DNA of 64,000 nucleotides from Euglena gracilis (taxonomy: Eukaryota > Euglenida > Euglenophyceae > Euglenales). The notes beneath the pieces were generated by a model that made no database searches, was not told where the DNA came from, and worked only from the letters and a program-made list of their open reading frames with translations. Numbering within the stretch: position 1 is the first letter of the stretch; the number at the start of each line of letters is the position of its first letter. Positions 48,054 to 61,500 of this stretch are shown in pieces. A program made the position numbers and the translations under genes. The stretch is taken from the NCBI GenBank assembly GCA_039621445.1, contig CP154954.1, forward strand, positions 44,619,847-44,683,846, given 5' to 3'.

Positions 48054-48669
48054 GCTTAATTCGGGTTATTTTGGTTGGCAGAGTGAGTGGGTGCCCCCCC
48101 CCTGTGTGCAATGTGGCTGTTTTTTTGGTGCCTTTTATCCCTTCTTCTGGCCTGGCGCTGTTGTTTGCCTCTGGCTCATTTTGTCTGTGTATGTGGAGGT
48201 GGCCGCCCCCCCCCCCCCCGGTGGGTTGTGGGTGGGTGGGTTTTTGGTTGAGGGCAAGTTCCAATTCCCTCCCCTGAGGACGTGGATGCATGCCCTCGAC
48301 CCTTCCCGCAGCCAGACACCGGCGTACCCGGTCGGCTGCCCCTGCCGAGGGCCGGGCAGTGGGGGTTGGCATGTCACCTTCTTTGACTTGCAAGGAAACT
48401 ATGAACCAGGGGGAAATTTTTGTGCATTTTTTTTCAATTTGTGTCGGTACATTTTGGGGTTTTCGCAATTTTGGAAATCGCGGCACATTTTGCACATTTT
48501 GCACATTTTTTGATTTCCCCAATTTTCAATATTTTCTTTCCATTGTTGTGTTTTTTTCCCATAATTTTGAATATGTGCCAATTTTTTGCATAGTTTTGAA
48601 TAATTTTGTGCAGCTTTGCACATTTTTGCGCATGTTTTCCCCAGGCCGGGTTAGCATACCTACCCCCCC

Positions 48670-48955
48670 CCCCCGGGAAACTGTCATACCCGAGAACCCG
48701 TCAGGGTCCCGCCCGGGATACTGTCCGGGTCCCCAGTACCGGCCAACCTGTCATGCTGGAAGTTGTCAGGGTCCCCGGTACCGGCCAACCTGTCAGGGTC
48801 ATTTTTCATTGACTTTGCCTTGAAATAAATGCCCTACCCAGGAAACTGTCAGGGTCCCTGGTACTGTATTGGCCAACCTGTCATGATAGGAAGTTGTCAG
48901 GGTCCCCTGTACTGGCCAACCTGTCAGGTGACAGTTTCCCGGGGTGGGGGTAGGT
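48670..48955. repeat. Tandem CCAACCTGTCA-type repeats
   Basis: Repeated GGGAAACTGTCA, GTCAGGGTCCC and GGCCAACCTGTCA words; shorter relatives at 33680, 38020, 43780 and 55505. Confidence 0.7.
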
Positions 48956-49264
48956 GTTCTTTGAAAAGAAGTTTTAAGGCATTTTAAGGCTTTTAACTCA
49001 TTCCGGCCAAAGAGAAATTCAAGGCTTAATGCCACCTTCCTGCCAGAAATCTGTCCCCTCGGCCGTTGAGTCTTGTACCCACTGGGTTGCTGTGTTGGGG
49101 GCGTTGGACACAAAATTTATGGAGAGTTTCAGAAATGACACCTGTGTGTTTCATCATCAAGAAAAAAAATGTGGTAGAAGCTTGGAACTGCAAAAGCGTC
49201 GTCCGTGTCATCTGGCTGTCACCCCCCCCCTCCAGGAAGCTGTCATTTGGACCACACATATAAA

Positions 49265-49648
49265 ACCCCCCTAATAAGTGCGCAGTGCCCTAATTGTGCG
49301 CAGTACCCTCATAAGTGCGCACCCCCCAAAGGTCCGAAACTACCTCCCTAAAAAAGTGCGCACCCTCCCCAAGGAGAAATCACTGTCACATCTCAGGTCG
49401 GAAAGCACACACAATCCTCAGAACTGTCCTCTGAACAAACATATCTATCGTCCAAGCCGAAATTTGACACATAATCACTTGACTCATAGCTTGAAACCAC
49501 AAAATAGGGTCAAAATCGAAAAAGAGTGGGGGGGAACGTCAGTATTTTTGGCTTTGCCCAAAAAAAAGTGCGCAGTGCCCTAATAAGTGCGCACCCCTGG
49601 GGTCCGAAACTGCGTCCTTAAAATGCGCACACCGTATTAGGGGGGGGG
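49265..49648. mobile_element. Repeat R3, second long copy
   Basis: Left end CCCCCCTAATAAGTGCGCAG, right end inverted GTATTAGGGGGG; interior aligned with 38994-39328. Confidence 0.6.
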
Positions 49649-51760
49649 GTCGCAATTATGACAAATGCTGTGCATAAAAAAATTACATCCATTCATATTC
49701 ATACAGGGCAGTGGTATTATTATGGAATTATGGTAGATCAAAAGTTTAGTAAAGTACCCAAATTTTACCACATTGGGAGTCGAATCCACCTTCTGGGGAG
49801 GTGGATGTTGGATGCAGAGGTCGATTTGGAGCGGTGTGCAATTTGAAGCCGAAACCCCCATCTCCTTGAATAATTAATCCCTCTGGTATCAATTTGCACC
49901 CAAAGTCAGAGGCTTGAGGCGATGATTTAGGTATATTTCTCAAATTCAAAAAAAAAGGACTAAAACCACCCCGCCAGGTAGAACATTTTTTTTTCATGTT
50001 AGGTTTTTTTTAACGCAACAGGTGCCTTTTTTCGGGGTCCATTCTGACCCGATTGCATCGATTTTGGTGGTTTTCCCGGCGCTTGTTTGATTTTGCAGTG
50101 CAGTGGGGCTCGGGTCATTATTTTGGCAGCCAACGTATGACCCTCATCCCAATCGACCTTTGTTGGTCAGGGTTTGTGGGGACGGAATTGGGGGCGGGGG
50201 TCTGCCACCGCATTGCCACCGCTTGTGTGCTGCATGGCACGCCTCCTCCGGTGTGGGGTGTGGGCCACCCCATGAGAGAACGAGATTCCCCCACTCCCCC
50301 TTCGAACAGAGAGGGAAACGAGGCGGGAAAGGGAGTGGGCCCGCGGGGGGATGAGCCGTGGCCCCCGCCCGGCTCTCTCCGCGTCGAGTCAACTGGCGAC
50401 CCGCGGGCTGAACGTCAGCGCATCGCATCGTCCGCATCGAATCGCATCGCTGCCCCCCCACTCCCCTCCCAGTGTGCAATGTTCTTTGCCATTGCTTGGG
50501 TTGAGTGTGGGCTTTGAGGGCCTGTGCACGCGTGTCATTCATTGTGTGTGTTGTGCCTGGGTGCAGGCGCACATGTGTGTTTGGGGTGTGTGGGAGAGGG
50601 TTCACACCTGTTGTCACCCCATGGCAATATGATTACCATTTGGAATACCCAACTAACACTTGGCGGCATCGGCATCGGTTGCCCCTCCCCCCCAATGGGG
50701 TGCCCCTCTCTCCCTGGGTCCGGCCCTGCCACACTGGCCCCCTCCTCCGCCGTTGGAGCCGGCCGGCTGCCGAGTCCCTGCCCTGGCAGACGTCCCCCCC
50801 CCGAGGACCTGGGGCGACGTTGTCTGCCCCAGCCTGTATGTTGATACATCGGACGGTGGCTCAGCCGCCCACCCGCCACCCTGCCGCAGCGTCTCTGCCT
50901 CGGTTGGGGGGGGGGGCAAACTCGCCAACCTGCCAGCTTTCCTGTGAGACGAAGCATCGCGCTGAATAATCGAAGGTCTTCCACACTCCCAAGCAAAATC
51001 ACATTCTGGATTTTTTACCCAATCTGCAAATGTGTGCCCATTATTAGAGCATCCCCACAAAAAAATAACACAGCTGCCAATTTATTGATGAGATGATCAA
51101 CCTCCCACCCTGCTGGGTCACCAACTTTGGGGGGGATATACGAAAAATCTATCCCCAAAAAAGTAGCTGGAAAGCTAGACTGGGATATAGGATAAACTCT
51201 TCACACACTATTTGGATCTTGCTTTTTCCAATCCCCCTTTTTGTTTTTGTTTTTCATGGAAAAAATGCTAATGATTGCCCAAAATATGCGCCGTGTTGCG
51301 TAACATAACTTTTTTGCCGGAGAGGACTTGGAAAAAGAAAAGAAAAGAAAAAAATTTTCACCTCCTCTGCGGATTCTTTTTGGGTCTAAAATATTCTGTT
51401 CATCTTGTGGGGGGAGCTCCTGAAGGAATTTCTATGCAACGTGGGTTTTTTGTGGTGTATTACGTTTTTTGCCATCGCTTTTTTCAAGGGCCCATGTTGC
51501 GTTCCCCCCTTCCCACAAAGACTCGGATACTCGGACAAGGCACTCCGGCGCCAAAGGCGCCAGAACTCAAAGAACCCCTTTTCTTTCTGGCCCAGTTATT
51601 GGCCCATGTCAAACAGGCCCGACCCCCTCCCGCGTTGTGCCCGCCTGCTGCCTACTCTGAGCTGCCCCCACCCCCGGATGGCTGCATAGGTTTGTATTCC
51701 AAAATAACAGGTCGGGTCCACCGCGTGCAATTGCTTTGTGCCTAAGGGAGTCATGGCCAG
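49649..51760. other. Intergenic, no convincing gene
   Basis: GC-rich islands near 50350-50470 and 50700-50940 have open frames on both strands but no consistent splice signals. Confidence 0.35.
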
Positions 51761-51769
51761 TTTTCCCCC

Positions 51770-52160
51770 CCCCAGGACCCCCCCAGGACCCCACCCCCCC
51801 AGGACCCCCCCAGGCCCCCCCCAGGACCCCCCCAGGACCCCCCCAGGACCCCCCCAGGACCCCCCCAAGACCCCCCCAGGACCCCCCCAGGATCCCCCCA
51901 GGACCCCCCCAGGACCCACCGGGGGGCGGTACCCAGATGACCCACTGACCGTGGAGTTCCGGGCGCCTTCGGCGCCCGCTACCGGGGGGGGCTCCCGCCC
52001 CCCCCGGACCCCCCCGGGCTTCAAAATAACCTCATCTTTTGGAGCAAAAATTTTGCCAAAAAGTTGCGGGACCCCCCCAGGACACCCCCCGAAACCCCCC
52101 AGGACCCCCCCAAGACCCCCCCAGGACCCCCCCAGGACCCCCCCAGGACAGAGTCCTGGG
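51770..52160. repeat. CCCCCCCAGGA minisatellite in two blocks
   Basis: About thirteen units at 51770-51925 and nine at 52070-52160, separated by a segment with hairpin GGGCGCC-TTC-GGCGCCC (51961-51977). Produces long spurious Pro- or Gly-rich ORFs. Confidence 0.9.
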
Positions 52161-52330
52161 GGGGGGGAAACTGGCCATAAGTGGCCTAAGGTCACCCACG
52201 GGCATATGGATGTGGAGTTTTTCAACGTTGGCGACCCTGGGGGAAGGGAGAGGGGGGCAGGTCCTAAACAGCCTTTGTGTGGCCCGGTGTGCAGCATTGT
52301 CCCCGCCACGGTCCCACAGCCGCCACCCCC

Positions 52331-52513
52331 ATGGCCCTGCGCGTGGCCGCCCTCCTCCTCGCGACCCACTGCCTCGCGCTGCCCGTGTTCCCCCTCGTCG
52401 ACTTCCTGCAGCGCCTGCGCTCCGCGGAGCGCCCCGCCCTCCCGGCCTGGCCCCGCGGGCCGCTCGGGGACTCCCCTCCGCCGGGCCCCTCACCATCTCC
52501 ACAGCGCTCCCCC
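52331..52513 (+). CDS. SP/FG-GAP gene exon 1, signal peptide
   Basis: ATG, hydrophobic core, then [13 protein letters not shown]. Donor CCC|GTGCCG, phase 0; read-through hits TGA two codons later, supporting the splice. Confidence 0.7.
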
Positions 52514-55500
52514 GTGCCGTGAAGCGAGATTGTGTGGTGCGGGGTGGTTTTATAAATGGTTCATTGTCATAAGAAATGTGTCATACCCGCCGGTACCCCC
52601 CCCTGAGCATCCCCCCAGTCAGAGGACATTTTTCCGGAGGCCCGGCACAAAGCACCAGGCCGAAAAAAAATTTTGCGTCGGGAAAATAAACCATACAAGG
52701 AGTCTCAAAAAACAACTGGAAACATTTCTCCTGGCGATTTTGGGGGCCATTGTATGCAAAGAAGGCCAAACCATGGAGGTCAAAATGGTGACAACAGGGG
52801 TGGGGCAAATTGGCCAGCCTGGACCTGCGCCCCCCCCCATATCTCCAACGTGTGTTAACCTCTGTACACAGACCGGGGGGGCAGGGGAAAAAAAGCACAA
52901 ACACGTCTTTTTTCTGTTTTTCGATTTTGGAAATATTCGTGTTTTTGGGGTTGAGTTTTTTTTTGCATTTTTTTCGATTTTTCTGAAAAATTTCTTGTTT
53001 TGATCCTGATTTTCCCCCAAAGACCAATTTTTGTCAATTTTTTTTCATTTTGTGCATTTTTGGGTCAACAAATTACATATTTTTATGCAAAATGAAAATT
53101 TTTCTGAACTTTTTTATAGGTATTCTCCGTTAAAAAGTGTATTTCCCAGGAAAGTTCCCAAAGACTTTTACATGCAATCTACGTTGTTGTGTTATTTTCC
53201 GTTTATTTGCAGCTCATTTGCGCTTTTTTGCGCAAATAAAAATCGGGGTCCCCTCTGTGCTTGTCGATTTCTCCGAAGCCTACTCGCCGGGGGGGGGGTG
53301 AGGCAGTTGCCCGGCGCAGACGAGGGAGCTTCACCCCCTCCTCCAGTTCAGCCCAAAGGCCCGGTACAACCATGTTTGATACGCATGAACGCAGGTTGGC
53401 CCCCTGTCTGTCCTGTCCGTCCTGCCTGTTCGTCGGCGCGCCGGATGGCCCCGCGCTGTGCGGATGACCTTCGCCGCGCCCCAGCCCCCGCCCCCGCCCC
53501 TCCCCTCTCCCCCGACCGCCCAGGGGGGCCCCCAGGGTCCTGGCGTTGGGGGGTGGGCGACGAGGCTTCCCCCGGAACCCGAGATTGCTTTTTTGTTTTG
53601 GTTTAACGATCAAACAGGAGGCCAAGGAGAAAGGAAGCAAGGCGCGCTCCCCCAGGCTGCCAGGGTTGGATCCAAGGAATTTTTTAAGCCAGACCTCACC
53701 CCACCCCCTCAAAAGTCCAACCAACCTGCACCTTTTTCCACCCAGCAGCTCCCATCCAGGCCACAGCTCTCCCCCCCCCAGTCCGGCAGAGCCAGGGTTG
53801 GACCGGAAAAAAAAATTGGCATTTTGCCAAGAGAAGGTGCCGAAAATGTCTTTTTGTTGGTTTTTTTAGGGGGTTTTTTTTCCTCTCAAAATTTTGGATG
53901 AAACAGTCGGGCTCTTTCGCCTGTTTTCAGGCTTCAGCAGCGGCAGCCGGCTGGACCCACCCACCTGGCCCCTCACCCCTTGGGGGATTCCTGCCAGCAT
54001 TTTTTTTCAAGCCAGCTGGCTGCCCCCCTCCCCCCCCCCCCGTGCTTAAAAAGTTCTTTGGGGATGCCCACCCTGAAGTGACGGCACTGTGTGGCACTGC
54101 CGGGCCGTTTAACCCGCATGCAACCACCTTCAATGATGTAGCGCAGTGCAGGGATTTTTTGGTCATTGTTTGACATTTCTAGCCGGAAGTGGTCAAATTG
54201 GCCCAAAAAAACAAGAAGTTGCACAAAACGACCAGAATTGCCGTGACAGCCCGAGAAAGCCAATGGTGCAAAAACAAGTGGTTTAACGGCCCGCAGTGCC
54301 ATGCAGTGCACGCAGTGCCACGCAGTGCCCACGCAGTGCCGGATGCAGTGCCACACAGTGCACACGGGCATCCCCTCTGGTTGGATCTATCCATTCATTT
54401 AACCCCTGTGTGACCCCACCCCCAGGAGGGAGGGGTTCCACGGCCAGCCCTACTGGGCCAGAGACCTCCAGCAGGGAATTGTGCAGTTCAGCTTGGAGAA
54501 GAGAACCCTCATAAATTGAACAGCTGCAAACTGCATGAAACCTTGGGGTTGGCAATAGGCCGCAGATACGGCAGAATTGGAGGCCGCGTGGGCTGAGCGA
54601 TTTAGAGTGGTGGCACTGGCTAGTCGACCTGCCGGTTGGTTGGCTTGTTGGCCGACCACGATTCGACCAACTGGTCGGTGGGGAACTGGCCAGTTGGCCA
54701 ACCAGTCGACTGACCAGCCACTCTAATGCACCAGAAGGGGGTCACCTTTTGTTTCCAAACTGCCCAAGGGCCCCAGGCCCGAACTTGAGGCTCTGTGGGG
54801 GACAGGGTTTGAGTTATGTTCAGGCTCCAGGGGGGGGGGGGCAAGCCACCCCCTCCTCGCCAAGGGTGGTCCAGACCCGGGGTGGGGGGGGGGGGTGCCC
54901 AGGACCCACTCCCCAAAAAGCGGTGTCACCTTTTTTGCCCGACAAAGGGTCCAAAGTTGCATTTTCAGTCGGTTTTGGGTGAAGTTTTTTTTCAGCCTGG
55001 CGCTCTGCACTAGGCCAAAGATCAGTCACCTGGCCCACACTGCTGCGTTGCAGGGACAGGGAGCGTTGATTGGGAGCTTTCCCCGACAGTGGTCAGGCGT
55101 GGGGGCCGGCCTGCCGCCCTCCCCAAGGCCCAGCCCCTCCCCCAGCAGGGAGGGGTGCAGCCCTCTCCTCCCCATGAGGGTTTGTGTCTTTTTTAGATCA
55201 TGGCTCATATGCGGGTTCCATTGCATGTTTGCACACAAGCAGTGGGTGTTTTCATGATAGGAGGTTAGGGGAACACCTTTTGGATTGTCCCCAAAAAATC
55301 CCAAGGCAGGCGCTTATTTTTGGGGTGAGTCTAGTTTTAGTTTTTGGAATTTGCTGAAATTCGGCAGGGGGTTAATTTGGGGGGGATGCCTTTCTGTCCA
55401 ATGCATTTTGATTTGATATTTCTCAAAGGTCTGGTTCTCACAAAAGGCCACCAGAAGGAAGCCACCACGTACCTCCCCTTTGACCACCCACCAACCCCCC

Positions 55501-58500
55501 CCCCCCACCCGAGACACTGTCAGGGCCCCCGCCACCGGCCAACCTGTCAGGGTCAAAATGTCGTGTGGGACACAGTGGAGACCCGGCTGTTGGAATTCAA
55601 GCGGGGCTTGGAACCATCAAAGTGCTGCAGCCCCCATCACCCCATCACCCATCACCCTCTCTGCCGCTGCCCGAACCCAGCCCCTCCCCCGAAGACAGCC
55701 CGGAGCCCAGCCCCGAACCGTCCCCCGAGCCCAGCCCAGAGCCCTCCCCCCAGCCCAGCCCCGAACCTTCCCCGCAGCCCAGCCCACAGCCCAGCCCCCT
55801 GCCCTCCCCCCAGCCTAGCCCCGCCCCCTCACCACAGCCCAGCCCGTCCGCCAGCCCTGAGCCCTCCCCTGAACAAGCTTCCATCTTTTTTTTTGCACAC
55901 ACATCTTTTTTTTCTTACACACAGGCATATGCATACCAAAGACAGCCCCTTGTCTGACGACCCCCCCCCCCAGTCGGAGGACAGAGATACCTGGGGCGTT
56001 GGGCAAACGAGCGGAGATTTGGCAGGCTCCTGGGTCTGCCAACCAAATGTTCACAAATTGATTTCATCCTTGTTTTTTTTGTACATATATTCATTTGGCA
56101 GCTGCCTTCTATTTGCCCCCCCCGGGGGGGAGGGGCCAAGAGAAGGCACAGGGGGGGAGTGTGTGGGGGACCCCAGGCCCAACTTTGCCATCTTTTCGGT
56201 CCGCTTCGTCCAGGAACCACCCCCTTTCAGAGCAACCGTAGCAGATGCCGGCAGGATGTGGTGTTATTTAATGGAGCAAGGTTAGGGTTAGGACCGTCGT
56301 GTCGAGAATTGCCCAGTTTTAGGAAAAAAGTTTAGACCGGAAGTTAGGTCCCTGTTTGGGCAGGTTTTTAGGGCTTCTGTCAGAATTTCTTACCAAAATT
56401 TGACCTAAATTCTGCCTAACTTCGTCTGAAACAGGTCCTGACATCTCCCTGAATTCCTGAAAATCCTCCGGGAATCCAGTCAGAACCCCAACACTATCCC
56501 GAACCATAACCCCAACTTTCCCCCGAGGTGGGACCCGGGGTCACCATACGACCCCCCCAGGACGTCGACCCGGGACAGCGCCAAAGCGTCGGCCTTGACG
56601 TTTCTGGCACAGTGGGCCTTCGGGTCCGGCGATGGTGGCGTGCTGTCCTGAGGCCAGCCCGCCCCCCAGCCCCTCACCGGCGGCCAGCCCCCTCCCCTCC
56701 CCCGAGCCCAGCCCCTCCCCGTCCCCCCAGCCCAGCCCTTCACCGGAACACAGCCCACTCCCATCCCCCGAACCGAGACCCGGCCTTCGCTGTGTGATCG
56801 GCCGTGGCAGAAATAGGGTGGGGGGCAGGCACAAAGAATGTGGTACGGGCGGGTTTCCCGCCACGCCATCCAAGGTCCGACCCCGGTGAGGGTTCAAAGC
56901 AAGTTCCGTGCTAGTGTCTGACTGTGCAGCCCAGGAACGCTGCTTTGGCTTCTTTGTAAGGTTACGGTGCGGTTGGACGGGTCCGGCCGAGTACACCTTG
57001 CCCTGAAGTCTGTCCGCTGGCATTCTCCACTTGCCTATTCCTCGGTCTGTTCCAAGCGCCGGAGTATTTCTTGCAGGCGCTGAGGAAACAGAACCAACCC
57101 CCCTCCCCAAGGATTTTCAGCTAGGCAGGCGGTGACATTTCCTGCCAGGGAACATGGACTGGCTGGAAAAAGGCTGCTGGCTGACAACCCCCCACCCCCG
57201 TAGGGGTCCTGGGCTGGAGCTGGGCACGACCCGGGGTCGAATCGGGTATAAAAATGTCCAAAAATTGCTAACTACCAATTATGCAAATAATTCGGACCCC
57301 CAAACTGCCCTTGACAGCTTATTTCCAACCCATTTTCGGCCATTTTCGACCCATTTTTGACCTTTTTTTGCCGATTTTTGAACCCCTGAAAGCGAAGAAC
57401 CCGTAATTGTCCAGCCGCCCTTTGGGCAGCTGAAAATGAAATGAATAAAACTCGTTGAGGGGGGGGGGGGGGTAGGGCGTCCAGGGCTGGAAAAAGCTGC
57501 TGGCTGGCTGGACCCCCTTGGGGGATGAGTCAAATTTCCTGAAGTCACGCCGTGTTTTCTGCTTCCCTCCCTTCTTGGGGTTCTGTGGGGCGGAGACCCG
57601 GCGGCGCCCTTCACCGGAGCCCAGCCAGGGTTTTTTTTAAGTTTGGACCGGGGGGGGATCCCCTCCCTTGGGTTCCAAAGAATCCCTGCGCCCAGCCCCT
57701 CGCCCTCGCCCTCCCCCTCCCCGCGGCCCCCCATCGTGCGGCAGGTCGCCTCCGTCCCCATCCACAACGCGGCCGCGCTGCGCGTCGAGGGCCAGTTCCG
57801 CGGCGCCGCCCGCCCCGTCGCAAACCATCGGTGACCCCCCAATCCCCTCCCCCCCCCCCCCAAGCGGGACCTGTCCGGGATGGACCGGGGTGAGAAGGAG
57901 GCGGGAGGAGACTGGCTGGCGCCTGTCAGGGACCGCGTGCATTGTGGTTGGTTGGGGGGGGGGGCATGGGGTCTCCGAAGGCGGAGGTGGGGTTTGGGTT
58001 TGCTGTGGTGCGGCCGGCAAGCGATGGTGCGCCCCAACAGCTCAACCCTCCTTGTGTCCAGGGCGGGGGCTCTCAGGGCGTGCGTGCACCCACTCTCATG
58101 GGGGGGGGGGTACATCTATTAGTCCCTCTCGGCAACGCACGCGCCTGACAATGGACGGGGGACGGCTTGCGAAACCCAGGAGTTGGACCGGCGACTTGGC
58201 TCGATGACCATGGGGTTGGCAGAACTCTGCGGGACAACTTGGGCAACGAGAGAAAGGGGTGGCCACGGGTGAGACTCGGGGGAGGAAGGGGGGGGGGACG
58301 GCGCCCCTGTGTGTGCCTGGGGATGCCCGGGGGCCTTGCCCAGCTTTGGGCACTTCGGTCTGAAAGATGGGACTTGTCGCGCAAATTGTGACCCTGTCGT
58401 CCATGATATAGAAATGGGTGAATGCCGCCTGCAGGGGGGGGTATGTCATCCTCAAACAGCCGCACCGGACCCGATACATTGCTGCCAGTGAAAACACAAC

Positions 58501-61500
58501 AAAAGGGAAGAGATACCGGAAACAAGCACACACGCAAACCCAAAAAAAGCAGCAGGGGGGAAGGGAGCATGGCCCTCGCAAAAAGCGACGCAGAACTCAC
58601 AAAAAAAAAACGGGGGCCGGGCCCTCCATTCCCGATGGGGAACGATTGGGGGTCAGCCCCCACCGTGACCGGGACCACCATCTCGGCGGTGCTGCCGGAC
58701 GCGGTGTACGTCATCCCCAACCTGGCCCAGCTGGTGGAGGGGCAGGCGGAGGACGCGGAGGGCCAGGCGGGGCCGTCTGGGTCGGGGGGGGGGGGTAGAA
58801 CCCACAAGAGCTCCAGGCACGGATAGATGGGAAGCCCTTTGGTTTGGAGGTACGTGGTCCGGACCCTCCCCCAGATGTTGGGAGGGGGGTCCAGACCCCC
58901 ACACCCCTCCTCAGCAGGTTCCAAAAAACAGTGAAAATTTTTCCTCCAGCGCTGCGTGCCAGAAAATGAGCAACAAATCACCTTTTTTCCTCACTTTTGA
59001 GCATATTGCCCATTTTTTGATGTTTTGTTGTTTCCACATGAAGAATGGTCAAAATTAGTTTTAATTACCCCCCCCCCTATGTCCAACGACCCCCCTATGT
59101 CCAATGACCACCCCCCCCCGGTCAGAGGACACCTTTTCGGAGGTTTGACCAAATTTTTCGTCCCGGCGTGAAACGCCGGGACGAAAAAATTTGCCCAAAA
59201 ATTGGCCAAAAATTTGGCTAAAGTGCCATTTTTGACACTTTTTGGACAAAAAATTGTCAAAATTGCCCAAAATTTTCGGCGCAAAGCGCCGGAAGGGAAA
59301 TTTGGGCATTTTTGGGTGGGTAGGGACCCGGGTACCCACCAACTTTCTTTTGACCCTATGTCCAACGACCACCCCCCCCCGGTCAGAGGACACCTTTTTG
59401 GTCACTACCCTATGTCCAACGACCCCCCCCCCGTCAGAGGACAGAGGTAACCGGTCATTGGACATAGGGGGGGGGGGGTAGCATTTTTGGACTCATTTTC
59501 AAAGAAAAATCAGGGATTTTCGACCAATTTTGGCCCAAACTCCAGCCCTTTGCCCGTTTACAAAGCCGAAAATTTCTGGGCCCATGTCAGTTTCGAGGTA
59601 GGAGGGGGGGTCCACCCCCCCCCCCCCTCAAGGCTTCCCATCTATCCCTGGCTCCAGGCAAGGGCATATGGACACACACATGCACACACACGCGCACAAG
59701 CACCGCACAAGTACACACACAGAGAGAGAGAGAGAGGATGCTTGGATGCAAGTGAAAACTGCATTTTGGGATTAACAGGCTCGTTGTCTGGGGGCAAAGA
59801 CGCGCTCTGAAAGGGCTCTTGACAATGGACTCTCTTTCGCCCTCCCACAAACAATCACGGGAACGCACGCTGGTTCTACTGAACCACACCGCCGAGCCCC
59901 CCTCGCACGAGACGAGACAGGGCGTGTGCCGTGGCGCCGGGGGCCACCGACCGGCGGCTCGGCCTGTGGCCCGTCCTCATCGAGCGGGTCACGTGGCCCA
60001 ACCAGGCCGCCCTCATCCCCCACGAGGTGTTCCAGCGCGAGGCCGTTCTGGTGGCCGAAGGCTTCCTCGTGCCGGGCAAGAGCACCGGTGCGCCCCTGCG
60101 CTCCCGGCAAGCGTTTCTTTCCAACTGGAGGGGGGACTCCCCCCCCAGGGGCACTCACTGAGGGGGCATCCAGCCAGCACCTTTTTCCCCAGCCAACCCA
60201 TCCAGGAGTAAAATGAAGTTGGGGCCAGCCCGGCCGTGTTGGACCAAAGTACTGTCATAGGAAAAAATAACATCTAAGCCCCTTTTAGATGCTATTTAAG
60301 CAGATGTTATTTTTTCTTCATTTGCTCCAGAAATGAAATGAAAATAGATAGGATGGATAAAATGGAAAGGATGTGGGATGGGAAAAAAAAACGAACGACT
60401 GTGGCAATCATTACTAAATGATGAGGCTGTCCATCAAGCTTGCATTCAAACAATCCTTTTAATCAATCCGTTTCATGGGTTATGCATTTCATACTCTCAC
60501 ATCAGATGTTGTTTGTTTGTGCTGGGATGCACTCAGTGTCAACTGCCTCGTTCAGCCAATTTCCCCGTTGTAGTCCAGCCTTTTCCAATCTGGGTTGCGT
60601 GATTCCAACTCTTGCAAACATACAGCATACAGCCCCAAGAGGATGCGCGGACAAGTCAGATCCCACATGCTTCAAAGCCTTGGAGCTGCAAATGCAGCTG
60701 ATGAGCTTCTGACTGTTTGAACTCAGATTCACCAGCCCTTTGCACAAGCACTGTGCGTTGTCGAAATAACCTGTTCACTTTGCCTTGGCTTTATGCATTT
60801 GGCAAGCCTCTCTGGATGTTATTTATTCAGATGTTATTTTTTTCCAGATGTTATTTATTCAGACGTTATTTTTTCTTATGACAGTAATTTCTGGCAGAAG
60901 CCCCGAAAGTTTGTGAAAGGCGGCACCTTGAGGGTTTGGGTGCATCTCAAAACTTTGTGTGAAAATTTGCCATCCCGATTTGGGGTTTTCCCGGGGGGCA
61001 AACCTGACTGCTGGCCACGCCCCGCCCCACCCCTGGGTGGGGGGAAGGGTGGTCGGCCTGCATACTTCCCCCAGCCCCCTCCCCCACGCCATGTCTCAGG
61101 GGCCATCGAGGCGTTCTTCGTGGACTCGTGCCTGCGCATCCGCCTCTCGGTGGACCACCCCGGCGCCTTCTACCGCGAGGTGAGCCCCCCCCCCCCCCCG
61201 GGCTGTGTGCCAATCCCTGATGGGGGTGGGGGGTCACCCCCCCCCCACCCACACAGGGTTGCGGGGATTCCCGTACAACCCCGGGCGCGCCTTACAATTC
61301 AGCCTGTCTGGGGTCGGCTCCTTTGTTTCGCACGGCAGCCAGGGGCCGACGTCATACAGGGCACCGCTGGGCATCATAAGAGGGTGGGTGGTCGGACCCT
61401 CCACCCCACCCGAGAGATGGAGGGTCTACCCCCCCACCCCCCACCGCTCAAAGACAATTCCTTCGGCGCGAAGGGCGCTGAAGGATGTTTTTGACCTAAA

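Noticed and set aside
51596-53003. 421-codon + ORF and 257-codon - ORF, Pro- or Gly-rich
   Set aside because: Dominated by the CCCCCCCAGGA minisatellite; the + ORF also runs through the real signal-peptide exon in the wrong frame.
56276-56300. Telomere-like GGTTAGGGTTAGG
   Set aside because: Only two units, internal to the sequence.
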